Part shown: positions 41,819 through 49,721 of the stretch, in pieces
Numbering within the stretch: the stretch's first letter is position 1
How the letters are laid out: each line of letters begins with the position of its first letter
Assembly: GCF_035918235.1 (NCBI RefSeq)
Contig: NZ_CP109485.1
Coordinates: 6,321,001 to 6,385,000 of the forward strand
Origin: Streptomyces sp. NBC_01445
Lineage (GTDB): Bacteria; Actinomycetota; Actinomycetes; Streptomycetales; Streptomycetaceae
Length of the DNA: 64,000 bases
Direction: 5' to 3'
Translations under genes and position numbers: made by a program
The notes under the pieces: generated by a model
Database searches by the model: none
Told to the model about the DNA's origin: nothing
What the model saw: only the letters and a program-made list of their open reading frames with translations

Positions 41819-43740
41819 TTGTTACGTCCCCCCAGGGAAATCTGCATGGTCTGGTCGTTGCCCCCGTCTGCGGCCCATGCGGGCTTCTGCTGCGGCACGC
41901 TGTGCGGCTGCGGATGCGGCGGCCCGGACGTCTCGGCGGCGGGCGGCTTCGGCTTCTTCCTGTCCTGGCGCAGCATGTACCGCCAGGCGAACATCGGCAG
42001 CGCCGTGATCAGCAGGGCGAAGCAGGCCCAAGTGATCATCGCTGGGTGCGAGTGTCCGTACACGAAGCCGGCGGCGATGGACCCGGCGAAGACGAGGATG
42101 AAGTACCAGTGGTACCGGAAGGTGCCGAACCACCGGTCGGGGCTGGCCGAGTCGCCCTTGGGCGTGACGACGAACTTGCTCTTGCGGCGCAGCACCGCGT
42201 CGAACAGGGCCTTCGCGTACAGCGGCGCGGACAGCGCGGACATCACCATGCCGGCCACGCCGCCGGAGCCCTCGGGCTCGTGGGGCGAGACGTTGTGCCG
42301 GCGGTTCCAGATGTAGAGGCCGATCTGCAGTGCCGATGCGTTGCCGTACAGCATCAGCCAGATGGTCGGGTCGATGTTCACGCCGGATGCGCCGAGACCG
42401 AGGAACAGGGCGCAACTCAGCGCCGCCAGAATCCAGTTCATGGCGGACATCGGGTAGAAGATGATCATCATCGTGTAGTTGAAGAGCTTGCTCGGCGGGA
42501 GCGAGAAGAAGCCCTTCCAGTACTGCTTGAGGATGGTCTCGTACGTGCCACGCGACCAGCGCATCTGCTGCGTGAAGAAGTCCGTCCAGGCGCTCGGGCC
42601 CTCACCGACGGCGAGCACGTCCGGTGTGTACACGGACCGCCACTTCCTGCCGGTGGCCGGGTTCTTGGCGCGGTGGATCTCGAAACCGGTCGCCATGTCC
42701 TCGGTGATCGAGTCGTACAGACCGCCGATCTGCTTGAGGGTCTTGATACGGACCGCGTTCGACGTGCCCACGAACATCGGGGCGCCGTAGGCGTTGCCCG
42801 CGCGCTGGATCAGAGCGTGGAAGAGGAACTGCTGCGACTCGGCGGCCTTGGTGACGAAATTGTCGTAGTTGCCGTACACCTGGGGGCCGATGACGAAGCC
42901 GACGTCCGGGTCGCGGAAGAAACCGAGCATCCGCTCCAGGTAGTTGGGCAGCGGCACATGGTCGGTGTCGACGGAGGCGAAGTAGTCGTAGTCGTCGCCG
43001 TGCGCGTCCAGCCAGGCGTTGTAGTTGCCGTGCTTGGTCTTGGCGCGGTGCGGGCCCTTGGCCTGGTTCCACCGCGCGACGCCCTTGCGGGAGAAGTGGT
43101 GCACGCCGAGGCGCTCGCAGACCGCCTTCACCTCGGGGTCGTCGCCCTCGTCGAGGAGCCAGATGTGCAGCAGACCTCGGTGGCGCAGCTTGACCGCCGC
43201 CTCCAGGGTCTTCGTGACCATCTCGATCGGCTCCTTGCCGGGCACGAACGAGGTCAGGAACGCGACTCTCGTGCCGGTCTCGGGCACCACCGGGATCGGG
43301 TCGCGGGCGACGAGCGTGGCGTGCGCGTTCGACAGCACGTTCATGCAGCGGAAGAACTCGATCAGGCCGATCGACACCAGCATCACGACGTCGAGCGCGG
43401 GCAGGAAGTCGTACGCCGGGTAGTCCCGCTGCGTCCAGTGCTCGGGCTGGAGCAGCCAGAAGAGGAGCACGAGGGAGAGCAGCGGCGCGGCGCCCAGCAT
43501 CAGCGCGGCCCGCAGCCGGTGCGGCTCCTGCGAGAGCAGCGAGCGGTACTGCACCTTGTACGGCTTGCCGGGTTCGGGCTGGGTCAGCGGGCCCGCGAGC
43601 CGGCTGTAGTGCTCGTAGTCGTAGCGCGGCAGGGTCTTCTTGATGCGCCGGAAGCCGCCGGTGCGATGCGGCGGCACGCGTAGCTGGGTGGTCTGGGACG
43701 GATCGAAGTTCTGCCGGGCGCCCGTCGGCGTCGACGTCAT
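41815..43740 (-). CDS. cslA: Cellulose synthase-like glycosyltransferase CslA
   Basis: A 641-residue family 2 glycosyltransferase. Two membrane helices (ALMLGAAPLLSLVLLFWLL and VVMLVSIGLIEFFRC) precede the catalytic domain with RVAFLTSFVPGKEP, WLLDEGDD, the DTDH metal site, SITED and the QQMRWSRG product motif. Four to six further helices follow, then a Pro/Gln-rich tail. It makes a beta-glucan at hyphal tips and is co-translated with glxA. The promoter lies in the 43.74-44.0 kb gap. Confidence 0.95.
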   Translation of the reverse strand: MTSTPTGARQNFDPSQTTQLRVPPHRTGGFRRIKKTLPRYDYEHYSRLAGPLTQPEPGKPYKVQYRSLLSQEPHRLRAALMLGAAPLLSLVLLFWLLQPEHWTQRDYPAYDFLPALDVVMLVSIGLIEFFRCMNVLSNAHATLVARDPIPVVPETGTRVAFLTSFVPGKEPIEMVTKTLEAAVKLRHRGLLHIWLLDEGDDPEVKAVCERLGVHHFSRKGVARWNQAKGPHRAKTKHGNYNAWLDAHGDDYDYFASVDTDHVPLPNYLERMLGFFRDPDVGFVIGPQVYGNYDNFVTKAAESQQFLFHALIQRAGNAYGAPMFVGTSNAVRIKTLKQIGGLYDSITEDMATGFEIHRAKNPATGRKWRSVYTPDVLAVGEGPSAWTDFFTQQMRWSRGTYETILKQYWKGFFSLPPSKLFNYTMMIIFYPMSAMNWILAALSCALFLGLGASGVNIDPTIWLMLYGNASALQIGLYIWNRRHNVSPHEPEGSGGVAGMVMSALSAPLYAKALFDAVLRRKSKFVVTPKGDSASPDRWFGTFRYHWYFILVFAGSIAAGFVYGHSHPAMITWACFALLITALPMFAWRYMLRQDRKKPKPPAAETSGPPHPQPHSVPQQKPAWAADGGNDQTMQISLGGRNK

Positions 43741-44177
43741 GAGTCATTCCCCCCGCACGCAAGTCACTGCGTGGTCGTCGGTCATCCGTCCGGTTCGGTC
43801 CCCCTCGACCTTGCCGGACGTGTCAGTGGCAGGCCACCATCCCCCGTCTAAGACTGAGACGACGGCCTTCCGGTTGCATGATGCCCCCCTCGGCATCGCT
43901 TCATGAACGGGGCCCCCACCCCTGAATCGAGCGCAACCGGCGCCGGCCGAGTGCCGGCCCCAACTGCCGTGTACCGCCTGCCTCATCGGAGCCAATTGCT
44001 CCAGGACAGGGTTCTACGCACCTCATCATGATCGCAAGGGCGATACGAAGCGAAACAAGCTGTTTACCGGTCATACGCGCGATTTGGTGCGCCTGTTGGG
44101 GCGGATGGGGCGCGCCGGCGTCGCCCACGGGGCGCGCGCCGGGGGCTCAGGTGTTGCCCATCGGGCGCGCGCCGGAG
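43741..44177. promoter_or_regulatory. Intergenic region with cslA promoter
   Basis: About 440 bases with no supported gene. The first 250 bases are less GC-rich than the surroundings and must contain the cslA promoter and leader on the minus strand. From about 44085 the sequence turns into GCGCGCC/GGGGCGC-rich DNA leading into the degenerate repeats. Confidence 0.5.
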
Positions 44178-44412
44178 CGTTTCGCCGGGGGTGCTTGCCG
44201 GGGTGCTCAGGTGGTGCTCGCGGGGGTGCTCGCCGGGGTGCTCGCCGAGCTGGTCAGGCGTTGCTCGCGGGGTGCTCGCCGCGGGTGTCCGCGCGGTTGC
44301 TTGCCGGGGTGCTCGCCGAGGTGCTCAGGTGCTGCTTGCCGGGGGTGCCCGCGGGGCTGCTCGGCGGGGTGCTCAGGTGTTGCTCGCGGGGCGCTCGCCG
44401 CGGGTGTCCGCC
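44178..44412. repeat. Degenerate GGGGTGCTCGCCG repeat array derived from the fadR-type gene tail
   Basis: The stretch consists of many imperfect copies of GGGGTGCTCGCCG. The largest unit, TTGCTCGCGGGGTGCTCGCC and beyond (44258-44293), recurs with few changes at 44378-44412, about 120 bases away. The right-hand copy encodes the C-terminus of the GntR protein (ADTRGERPASNT). The left-hand copies are past its stop codon and look like duplications of the gene's 3' end. Confidence 0.75.
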
Positions 44413-45083
44413 GGAGTGCTCAGCCGGGCGCGGATGTCGCCGAAGTGCTCCCTTATGGCGCGCTCCGCCCGCAGCGGGTCGCCGGAGCGCACCGCGTCGA
44501 CGATCTCGCGGTGTTGGAGTCCGGTGACCTTCGGGTCGTGCGGGATGGCGACGAGGTCGGTGCGCACGCGGTGGAAGGCGTCCCAGAACGCCTCCATGAC
44601 CTCGCCGAGCAGAGGGTTCCCGAGGCCGCGGTAGAGCGTTGCGTGGAAGGCGCGGTCGGTGCCCGGGCTCACGGCGCCGTCGGCTGCGGCCTCGGTGTCC
44701 ATGCGGTCGACGAGGGCGTCCAGTTCGGCGAGGTCGGCGTCGGGGACGCGTCCGGCGAGGCGCGCGATGAGGCCGGTCTCGACGGCCTCGCGCAGTTCGA
44801 GGAGCTGGAGCAGGCTGTCCTCGCCGCGGTAGTGCCCGGCGACGGTGCGGAAGGTGAGCCCCTCGATCATGGGGGCCATGGACATCGGCCCGACGTACGT
44901 GCCGAAGCCGTGCCGGATCTCCACGATGCCCATCGCCTGGAGAGCTTTGAGCGCCTCGCGCACGGAGTTCCGGCTGACGCCGAGGAGCTCCATCAACTCG
45001 GGCTCGGTGGGCAGGGAGGCACCGGAGGGAAGCCGCCGGTCGATGATGAGCTTTTTGATCCGCTCCTGGAGGTCGCGCGCCAT
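44373..45083 (-). CDS. FadR-type GntR regulator (FCD domain)
   Basis: A 236-residue regulator with an N-terminal winged helix (ERIKKLIIDRRLPSGASLPTEPELMELLGVSRNSVREALKALQAMGIVEIRHGFGTYV) and an all-helical FCD ligand domain (LLELREAVETGLIARLAG... DRAFHATLYRGLGN... HREIVDAVRSGDPLRAERAIREHFGDI). Metal-binding His and Asp residues of the FCD pocket are present. Its C-terminal 15 residues lie in the repeat array. The target is unknown; the neighbours do not form an obvious operon with it. Confidence 0.9.
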   Translation of the reverse strand: MARDLQERIKKLIIDRRLPSGASLPTEPELMELLGVSRNSVREALKALQAMGIVEIRHGFGTYVGPMSMAPMIEGLTFRTVAGHYRGEDSLLQLLELREAVETGLIARLAGRVPDADLAELDALVDRMDTEAAADGAVSPGTDRAFHATLYRGLGNPLLGEVMEAFWDAFHRVRTDLVAIPHDPKVTGLQHREIVDAVRSGDPLRAERAIREHFGDIRARLSTPADTRGERPASNT

Positions 45084-45209
45084 GGCCCCACGTTATCGGC
45101 AGGAACGGCGTCCGTACGCCCCCCGAACAGCAGAAAGACTCCCGCTTACGTGGAGGGCCCGGCAATGGCGGATGCCCCTCGCTCTCGCGAGGGCCTCCGC
45201 CGTGCCTGT

Positions 45210-45238
45210 GCGCCGTCAGGGACTCGCCCCCCGGACCC
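45210..45238 (-). pseudogene. Decayed 3' remnant of tRNA-Lys
   Basis: GCGCCGTCAGGGACTCG and the following CCCCCGGACCC match the 3' half of the intact tRNA-Lys at 45320-45392 with a few substitutions that break the T-loop. A decayed hairpin (GGCGGATGCCC... GGGCCTCCGCC) lies after it, as with the other copies. It is the older counterpart of the remnant at 55743-55777. Confidence 0.55.
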
Positions 45239-45276
45239 CCAGCCGCCTTCGCTGGGTCGGGGCCGGCCCGCAAATA

Positions 45277-45310
45277 GCGAATGCCCCCCACTCGCGTGGA
45301 GGGCATTCGC
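45277..45310 (-). terminator. Hairpin after tRNA-Lys copy 1
   Basis: Arms GCGAATGCCC(C)CCAC and GTGG(A)GGGCATTCGC pair around TCGC with one mismatch. It lies just 3' of the tRNA on the minus strand. The same hairpin follows the tRNA copy and the tRNA remnant near 55.7-55.9 kb. Confidence 0.8.
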
Positions 45311-45319
45311 TGTGTCTGT

Positions 45320-45392
45320 GCGCCGCCAGGGACTCGAACCCCGGACCCGCTGATTAAGAGTCAGCTGCTCTAACCAACTGAGCTAGCGGCGC
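45320..45392 (-). tRNA. tRNA-Lys(CTT), copy 1
   Basis: 73 bases fold into a full cloverleaf. The acceptor is GCGCCGC with GCGGCGC, the D-arm AGCTCAGTTGGTTAGAGC, the anticodon stem GCTGA/TCAGC with loop CTCTTAA giving CTT, and the T-arm has GGTTCGAGTCC. The 3' CCA is not encoded. The sequence is the same as the copy at 55892-55964. Confidence 0.95.
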
Positions 45393-45578
45393 CTGCTGAC
45401 CTGGAGAACTCTACCTGAATCCCTGGGGTGCTCCGGACCACCACGCCCGTCCGTATCACCCTATTTGTCCGGTAAGTGCATCATTTGGACCGTCAACATG
45501 CGATATCACCGGAGAGTTGAGAGGCTTCCGTTTGTACTGATAGTTGGACATTTCATTCTGGAGTGTGAGGGGAATCGC

Positions 45579-46898
45579 ATGGAAGCTCCGGTGTTCGAGG
45601 AATTCGATCCTGCGAGCGACTGTGACTGCCCGGGGTGCCTTCGCTGGCGGCATGCCGCCGGGAGCTCCCCGTCGTCGCTGACGATCGGGCTCGGCGGCCA
45701 CCCCGCCGCCCACGGCGCCCGGCGCGCCCTCGTCCTCGCCGCCGCGGCCGGCACGGTCATCGGCGGCGCGCACACGGTGCCCGCCGTCGCGTCCACCCAC
45801 GGACCGGCCAGACCGGGGCTGCCGTCCTCGGACGAGCCTCCGACCCCGCAGGGCGGCACGGGCCCGCTGCACGGACCGGCGGGCAGCCCGGCCACGCATC
45901 CGGGCCAGGTGACCGGACTGCCGGCCACGACCCGCGCGGCGATCATCAACCGGGCCAAGCTCTGGATCGCCGCCAAGGTGCCGTACAGCATGGTCAAGTT
46001 CTGGAGCGACGGCTACCGGCAGGACTGCTCCGGCTTCGTCTCCATGGTGTGGAAGCTCGGCAGCAACGAATGGACCGGGAGTCTCAACAAATTCGGGACG
46101 CGCATCACGCGCGAGCAGCTCCAGCCCGGTGACATGCTGCTCTTCCATAATCCGGCGGACCCTCAGAAGGGCTCGCACGTCGTCATCTTCGGCGGCTGGA
46201 CCGACTACACGCACACCTACTACGTCGCGTACGAGCAGACGCCGCCCCGCACCCGCAAGCAGTCCACGCCCTATGCCTACTGGAGCAACTCGTCCCACTA
46301 TGTGCCCTATCGCTACAAAGGGCTGAAGCAGGCGGAGATGGCGGTCGGCGGTTCGGCGTCGACGGAGTTCCCGGGCGTCAAGTCGTTCGGTCCCGGAGCG
46401 GACAGCGCGACCGTCACGCGGCTCGGGAAGATGCTCGTCGACCGGGGCGGCAGCCGGTTCTACACGACCGGGCCCGGGCCGCGCTGGGGTGAGGCCGACC
46501 GGCTCGCCACGCAGGCGTTCCAGCGCGCGCAGGGCTGGACCGGCGCGGAGGCCGACGGCCTGCCAGGCCCCAAGACCTGGGCCTATCTCGTCAGCGGCAA
46601 GGGCAAGGACATCCGGCCCACCACCGGCGCTGCCGGCCACGGCTCCGCCGTGTCCAAGGTGCCTGCCTATCCCGGGCGCGGCATGTTCCGGCCGGGCGCG
46701 AGCAACGCACACGTCACCCAGCTCGGCAGGCAACTCGTGAAGAAGGGGTTCGGCAAGAACTACACGAAGGGCCCGGGGCCCCGCTGGGGCGAGGGCGACC
46801 GGCGGAGTGTCGAGGCGTTCCAGCGGTCCCAGGGCTGGCGCGGCGGCGCGGCCGACGGCTACCCGGGGCCCGAGACCTGGCGACGGCTCTTCTCGTGA
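45579..46898 (+). CDS. Secreted NlpC/P60-like protein with two peptidoglycan-binding repeats
   Basis: A 439-residue protein from the ATG at 45579 after GAGGGG. The N-terminal 45 residues contain a DCDCPGC cysteine cluster, then a hydrophobic export segment (GARRALVLAAAAGTVIGGAHTVPAVA). The middle domain resembles a C40/CHAP cysteine peptidase: YRQDCSGFVSMVWKLG gives the Cys, and KGSHVVIFGGW the His. Two similar C-terminal repeats follow (FGPGADSATVTRLGKMLVDRGG... and FRPGASNAHVTQLGRQLVKKGF..., each with TxGPGPRWGE.DR... EAFQRAQGW). These bind cell wall. It likely cleaves peptide cross-links. The upstream region is unusually AT-rich. Confidence 0.85.
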   Translation: MEAPVFEEFDPASDCDCPGCLRWRHAAGSSPSSLTIGLGGHPAAHGARRALVLAAAAGTVIGGAHTVPAVASTHGPARPGLPSSDEPPTPQGGTGPLHGPAGSPATHPGQVTGLPATTRAAIINRAKLWIAAKVPYSMVKFWSDGYRQDCSGFVSMVWKLGSNEWTGSLNKFGTRITREQLQPGDMLLFHNPADPQKGSHVVIFGGWTDYTHTYYVAYEQTPPRTRKQSTPYAYWSNSSHYVPYRYKGLKQAEMAVGGSASTEFPGVKSFGPGADSATVTRLGKMLVDRGGSRFYTTGPGPRWGEADRLATQAFQRAQGWTGAEADGLPGPKTWAYLVSGKGKDIRPTTGAAGHGSAVSKVPAYPGRGMFRPGASNAHVTQLGRQLVKKGFGKNYTKGPGPRWGEGDRRSVEAFQRSQGWRGGAADGYPGPETWRRLFS

Positions 46899-46915
46899 TC
46901 GCCCACCGGCCGGCC

Positions 46916-46990
46916 GCCGGCGGGGCGTGAGGCCCCGCCGGCCGCACGCGGCCCCGGGGGTGCGCGGCGACTCGCCTCGCCGCACCCCCC
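46916..46990 (+). terminator. Two successive hairpins after the peptidoglycan-binding gene
   Basis: GCCGGCGGGGC pairs with GCCCCGCCGGC (46916-46942), followed by GGGGGTGCG...CGCACCCCC (about 46956-46990). They lie between the stop at 46898 and the next gene at 47055. This is a likely tandem terminator. Confidence 0.7.
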
Positions 46991-47054
46991 GAATCCTCCG
47001 GCCCCGCCGGGCCGGAGGCCATCGCGGATGTACGGATCCAGCACGGAGGCAAGG

Positions 47055-48299
47055 ATGAGTGCGACGACGGAGCGGCCGGAGGGGCCCGAGCTGCCCGCGG
47101 AGGCCGACGGCGGCGATGCGCGTGACAGTCACGGGGTGCCCGAGGGCTTTTGCGCCGCGGGTTTCGACGAGCCGGGAACCGAGACGTCCGGCGGCCATCC
47201 CGCCCGGCTGATCCACAGCGAGTCCACCACGGAGATCCCGGTCCATCTGCTCTACCGGGACGGGTCCGACTCCGTCTCGGTGCCGCTGCCGCCGGCCATT
47301 GTCGCGCGCAGGCAGAGCGGCGGCGAGGAGCCGCGTGTACCGCTCCGGATGCCGCCGCGGCCGCCCTCGCGCCCGGAGCCGGTCGTCGACCCGGAGCTCG
47401 TCGAGCGCCCCGGGCGCACGCTGCCCGGGGCCCTCGGAGTCCTCGGCGGCCTCGCCGGCGCGGCGGGCGGTGCCGCGTCGTTGTGGTGGGGCGGGGTGCT
47501 GCCGCACATCACGGCGCTGCACGCTCCCGCGGGCGCGCAGTTCGGGGCCGTCCAGTGGGCGGCAATCGCGGGCTTCACGCTCGCCCTGTTCGGGTTCGGC
47601 GGTCTCGCGCGCGGCCAGACCGGCACGGCGGGGGTGCTCACCCTCTTCGGCCGCTACCGCGGAACCGTCCGCCGCACCGGCCTGATGTGGGTGAACCCCC
47701 TGCTCCTGTACCGCCGTACCGACGTACGCCTGCGGCACTGGCGCAGTGAGGCGATGCCCGCGGTCGACGCGAACGGGGTCGCCCTGCGCGTCGTCGTCCT
47801 CGTCGTGTGGCGCATCAAGGACACCGCGCGCGCCGCGCTCGCCGTCGAGAACCACCAGGAGTATCTGCGCGAGTGCGTGGAGGCGGCGATGGCGCGGGTG
47901 CTCTCGCAGTTCCCTGTCGATGCTCCCCCAGCCAACGCTGGGGGGACCCCCATCCACCAGGACGCCCCGACCCTGCGCGACGCCGAGGCCGTCGGCGACG
48001 CGCTCACCCGGCAGCTCGCCGCCGATGCGGCGCCCGTCGGCATCGAGGTGTTCTCGGCGCAGCCGACCAGGATCGAGTACGCGCCCGAGGTCGCCGCCGC
48101 GATGCAGCGCCGCCGGATCGCGGCGCTCGACGCGCAGCACCGCGACAGCGTGCTCACGTCCGTGGTCGACTCCGTCGAGGACACGGTGTCGCGGCTGACG
48201 ACGCGCGGCCTGGTCGAGCTGGACGACTACGAACGCAAGGCGCTGGTCAAGGATCTGACGGTGGCCTTCTACACCGGCCGGGGCGGCGACGGGTCGTAG
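47055..48299 (+). CDS. SPFH/band 7 domain membrane protein
   Basis: A 414-residue protein, ATG after GGAGGCAAGG. A Pro-rich N-terminal 120 residues precede two hydrophobic helices (GALGVLGGLAGAAGGAASLWWGG and WAAIAGFTLALFGFGGLA). The band 7 domain follows (GVLTLFGRYRGTVRRTGLMWVNPLLLYRRTDVRLRHW... MPAVDANGVALRVVVLVVWRI... YLRECVEAAMARVLSQF) with the typical coiled C-terminal helix. SPFH proteins assemble membrane microdomains. A short Pro/Gly-rich insert encoded by a palindromic repeat interrupts the domain near residue 293. Confidence 0.85.
   Translation: MSATTERPEGPELPAEADGGDARDSHGVPEGFCAAGFDEPGTETSGGHPARLIHSESTTEIPVHLLYRDGSDSVSVPLPPAIVARRQSGGEEPRVPLRMPPRPPSRPEPVVDPELVERPGRTLPGALGVLGGLAGAAGGAASLWWGGVLPHITALHAPAGAQFGAVQWAAIAGFTLALFGFGGLARGQTGTAGVLTLFGRYRGTVRRTGLMWVNPLLLYRRTDVRLRHWRSEAMPAVDANGVALRVVVLVVWRIKDTARAALAVENHQEYLRECVEAAMARVLSQFPVDAPPANAGGTPIHQDAPTLRDAEAVGDALTRQLAADAAPVGIEVFSAQPTRIEYAPEVAAAMQRRRIAALDAQHRDSVLTSVVDSVEDTVSRLTTRGLVELDDYERKALVKDLTVAFYTGRGGDGS
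47925..47944. repeat. Palindromic repeat inserted inside the SPFH coding region
   Basis: CCCCCAGC-CAAC-GCTGGGGG, followed by GACCCCC, is a hairpin of the type common between Streptomyces genes. Here it lies in frame inside the SPFH gene and encodes PPANAGGTP. A related CCCCAGC...GCTGGGTCGGGG occurs in the tRNA-Lys modules. Confidence 0.7.
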
Positions 48300-48310
48300 A
48301 GTCCCCGCCC

Positions 48311-48952
48311 ATGGGGATCTCGAGACTGACGGCCGAAGCCTGGAAGCTCACCGCGTCGGGCCCGCGTGTCCTGCTGGGGATCGCCGGCCCGCCCGGCGCC
48401 GGGAAGTCCACGCTCGCCCGGGCCCTCGTGGAGCGGATCGGCGAGCAGGCCGCGTATCTGCCGCTCGACGGATTCCATCTGGCCGACGCCCAGTTGGAGC
48501 GCCTCGGGCTGACCGACCGCAAGGGCTCCGAGCCGAGCTTCGACGTGCGGGGGTACGTGGCGCTGCTGCGCCGGGTCCTCGACGACACCGCCGCGGACAT
48601 CTACGTACCCGATTACGACCGCACGCTGCACGAGCCCGTCGCGGCGCGGCACGTGGTGTCGCCGGCGGCGCGGCTCGTCGTGACCGAGGGGAACTATCTG
48701 GCGTGCGACCTGCCGGGCTGGCGGGAGGCGCGGGAGCTGATGGCGCGGTGCTGGTATGTCGAGGCTCCGCCAAAGGTGCGTCAAGTCCGGCTCGTGGAAC
48801 GGCAGTTGGCGGGCGGTCGGGACGCGGAGGGGGCTCGCGCGTGGGTGGCCGGAAATGACACGCCGAACGGGGAGCTGGTCGAGACCTCCCGGGGGAGATG
48901 CGACAGGATCCTCTCCACTATTGGTATGGACATGTTCAACTCCCGGCAATAA
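48311..48952 (+). CDS. Nucleoside/nucleotide kinase family protein (uridine kinase/PRK-like)
   Basis: A 213-residue P-loop protein. Walker A is GIAGPPGAGKST, YLPLDGFHLADAQL has the catalytic-type Asp, and VPDYDRTLHEPV and VVTEGNYLACDLPGWREAREL are the typical substrate-binding segments. A C-terminal lid reads RLVERQLAGGRD. It belongs to the phosphoribulokinase/uridine kinase group that phosphorylates sugars or nucleosides; the substrate is not known. It starts 11 bases after the SPFH stop and is probably co-transcribed. Confidence 0.88.
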   Translation: MGISRLTAEAWKLTASGPRVLLGIAGPPGAGKSTLARALVERIGEQAAYLPLDGFHLADAQLERLGLTDRKGSEPSFDVRGYVALLRRVLDDTAADIYVPDYDRTLHEPVAARHVVSPAARLVVTEGNYLACDLPGWREARELMARCWYVEAPPKVRQVRLVERQLAGGRDAEGARAWVAGNDTPNGELVETSRGRCDRILSTIGMDMFNSRQ

Positions 48953-48960
48953 TCTGGGGT

Positions 48961-48974
48961 CTGGTCTAGACCTG
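48961..48974 (+). promoter_or_regulatory. DasR-responsive element (dre-like) upstream of the LPMO gene
   Basis: CTGGTCTAGACCTG matches the TGGTCTAGACCA core of the DasR operator at 11 of 12 positions and is 59 bases before the LPMO start. DasR represses chitin and N-acetylglucosamine genes in Streptomyces, which fits a chitin-type LPMO. Confidence 0.7.
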
Positions 48975-49032
48975 ATCTAGCGCTGTGCGCACGGCTCACC
49001 GGAACTCCCCCACGTTCTCCAGGAGCGGCAGC

Positions 49033-49629
49033 ATGCGAAAGAAGATGTACGCGGCCCTGCTCGGCCTCACCACCGCCGGGGCCTTCGTGCTCTCGTCGGG
49101 CGGCGCGAGCAGCCACGGCTACACCGACCTCCCCATCAGCCGGCAGAAACTCTGCGCCGACGGCACCGTCACCGGATGCGGCAACATCCAGTGGGAGCCG
49201 CAGAGCGTCGAGGGCCCCAAGGGTTTCCCGGCCGCCGGCCCCGCCGACGGGACGATCTGCTCCGCCAACCACGGAGAGTTCGGCGCCCTCAACGGCGCGA
49301 AGGCACCCAACGGCACCGCCTGGCCGACGACCAAGGTCACCGAGGGGGCAAGTCAGACCTTCCGCTGGCAGTTCACCGCGCGGCACTCCACCACGGACTT
49401 CCGCTACTACATCACCAAGAACGGCTGGGACGACAGCAAGCCGCTGACCAGGGCCGACCTGGACACCGCGCCGTTCCTGACCGTGCCGTTCAGCGGGCAG
49501 CCCCCGGCCACGCTCTCCCACACCGGCACCCTGCCCTCCGGGAAGAGCGGCCACCACGTGATCCTCGCGGTGTGGACGATCGCGGACACGGCCAACGCGT
49601 TCTACGCGTGCTCGGACGTTCAGTTCTGA
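49033..49629 (+). CDS. lpmP: AA10 lytic polysaccharide monooxygenase
   Basis: A 198-residue secreted copper enzyme. The signal peptide ends at GGASS, leaving His28 (HGYTDLP) as the mature N-terminus; with His118 in QFTARHSTTDF it forms the histidine brace. The final NAFYACSDVQF carries the axial Phe usual in AA10. Two disulphides are likely (Cys41/Cys49 region and Cys76/C-terminal Cys). It oxidatively cleaves chitin or beta-glucan. In other streptomycetes a close homologue (LpmP) acts with CslA and GlxA at hyphal tips. Here it is 5 kb from them. The symbol is tentative. Confidence 0.9.
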   Translation: MRKKMYAALLGLTTAGAFVLSSGGASSHGYTDLPISRQKLCADGTVTGCGNIQWEPQSVEGPKGFPAAGPADGTICSANHGEFGALNGAKAPNGTAWPTTKVTEGASQTFRWQFTARHSTTDFRYYITKNGWDDSKPLTRADLDTAPFLTVPFSGQPPATLSHTGTLPSGKSGHHVILAVWTIADTANAFYACSDVQF

Positions 49630-49664
49630 GCCTGTCTTGAGGCTCCCGGGGCCTTCGCGCGGGT

Positions 49665-49710
49665 ACGTTCCGTGCACGCCGTTCCGACCGGGGCGGCGTG
49701 CACGGAACGT
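49665..49710. terminator. Long perfect hairpin after the LPMO gene
   Basis: ACGTTCCGTGCACGCC(G) (49665-49681) pairs perfectly with (C)GGCGTGCACGGAACGT (49694-49710). The loop is about 12 bases. It lies between the LPMO stop and the DUF3592 start. It lacks a T-run, as is usual in Streptomyces. Confidence 0.8.
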
Positions 49711-49721
49711 GGTATCGGGGG

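Noticed and set aside
44178..44412. CRISPR array
   Set aside because: Repeats are short, degenerate and contiguous without unique spacers, and no cas gene is in the window.
44028..45353. Plus-strand frames over the FadR-type gene and repeat array
   Set aside because: Cys/Gly/Ala-rich repetitive translations without ribosome sites; they are antisense shadows of the GntR gene and of the repeats.
45393..45578. ydaO-type (cyclic di-AMP) riboswitch before the cell-wall hydrolase gene
   Set aside because: The leader is AT-rich, and I could not find the conserved core blocks or pairing of that riboswitch.
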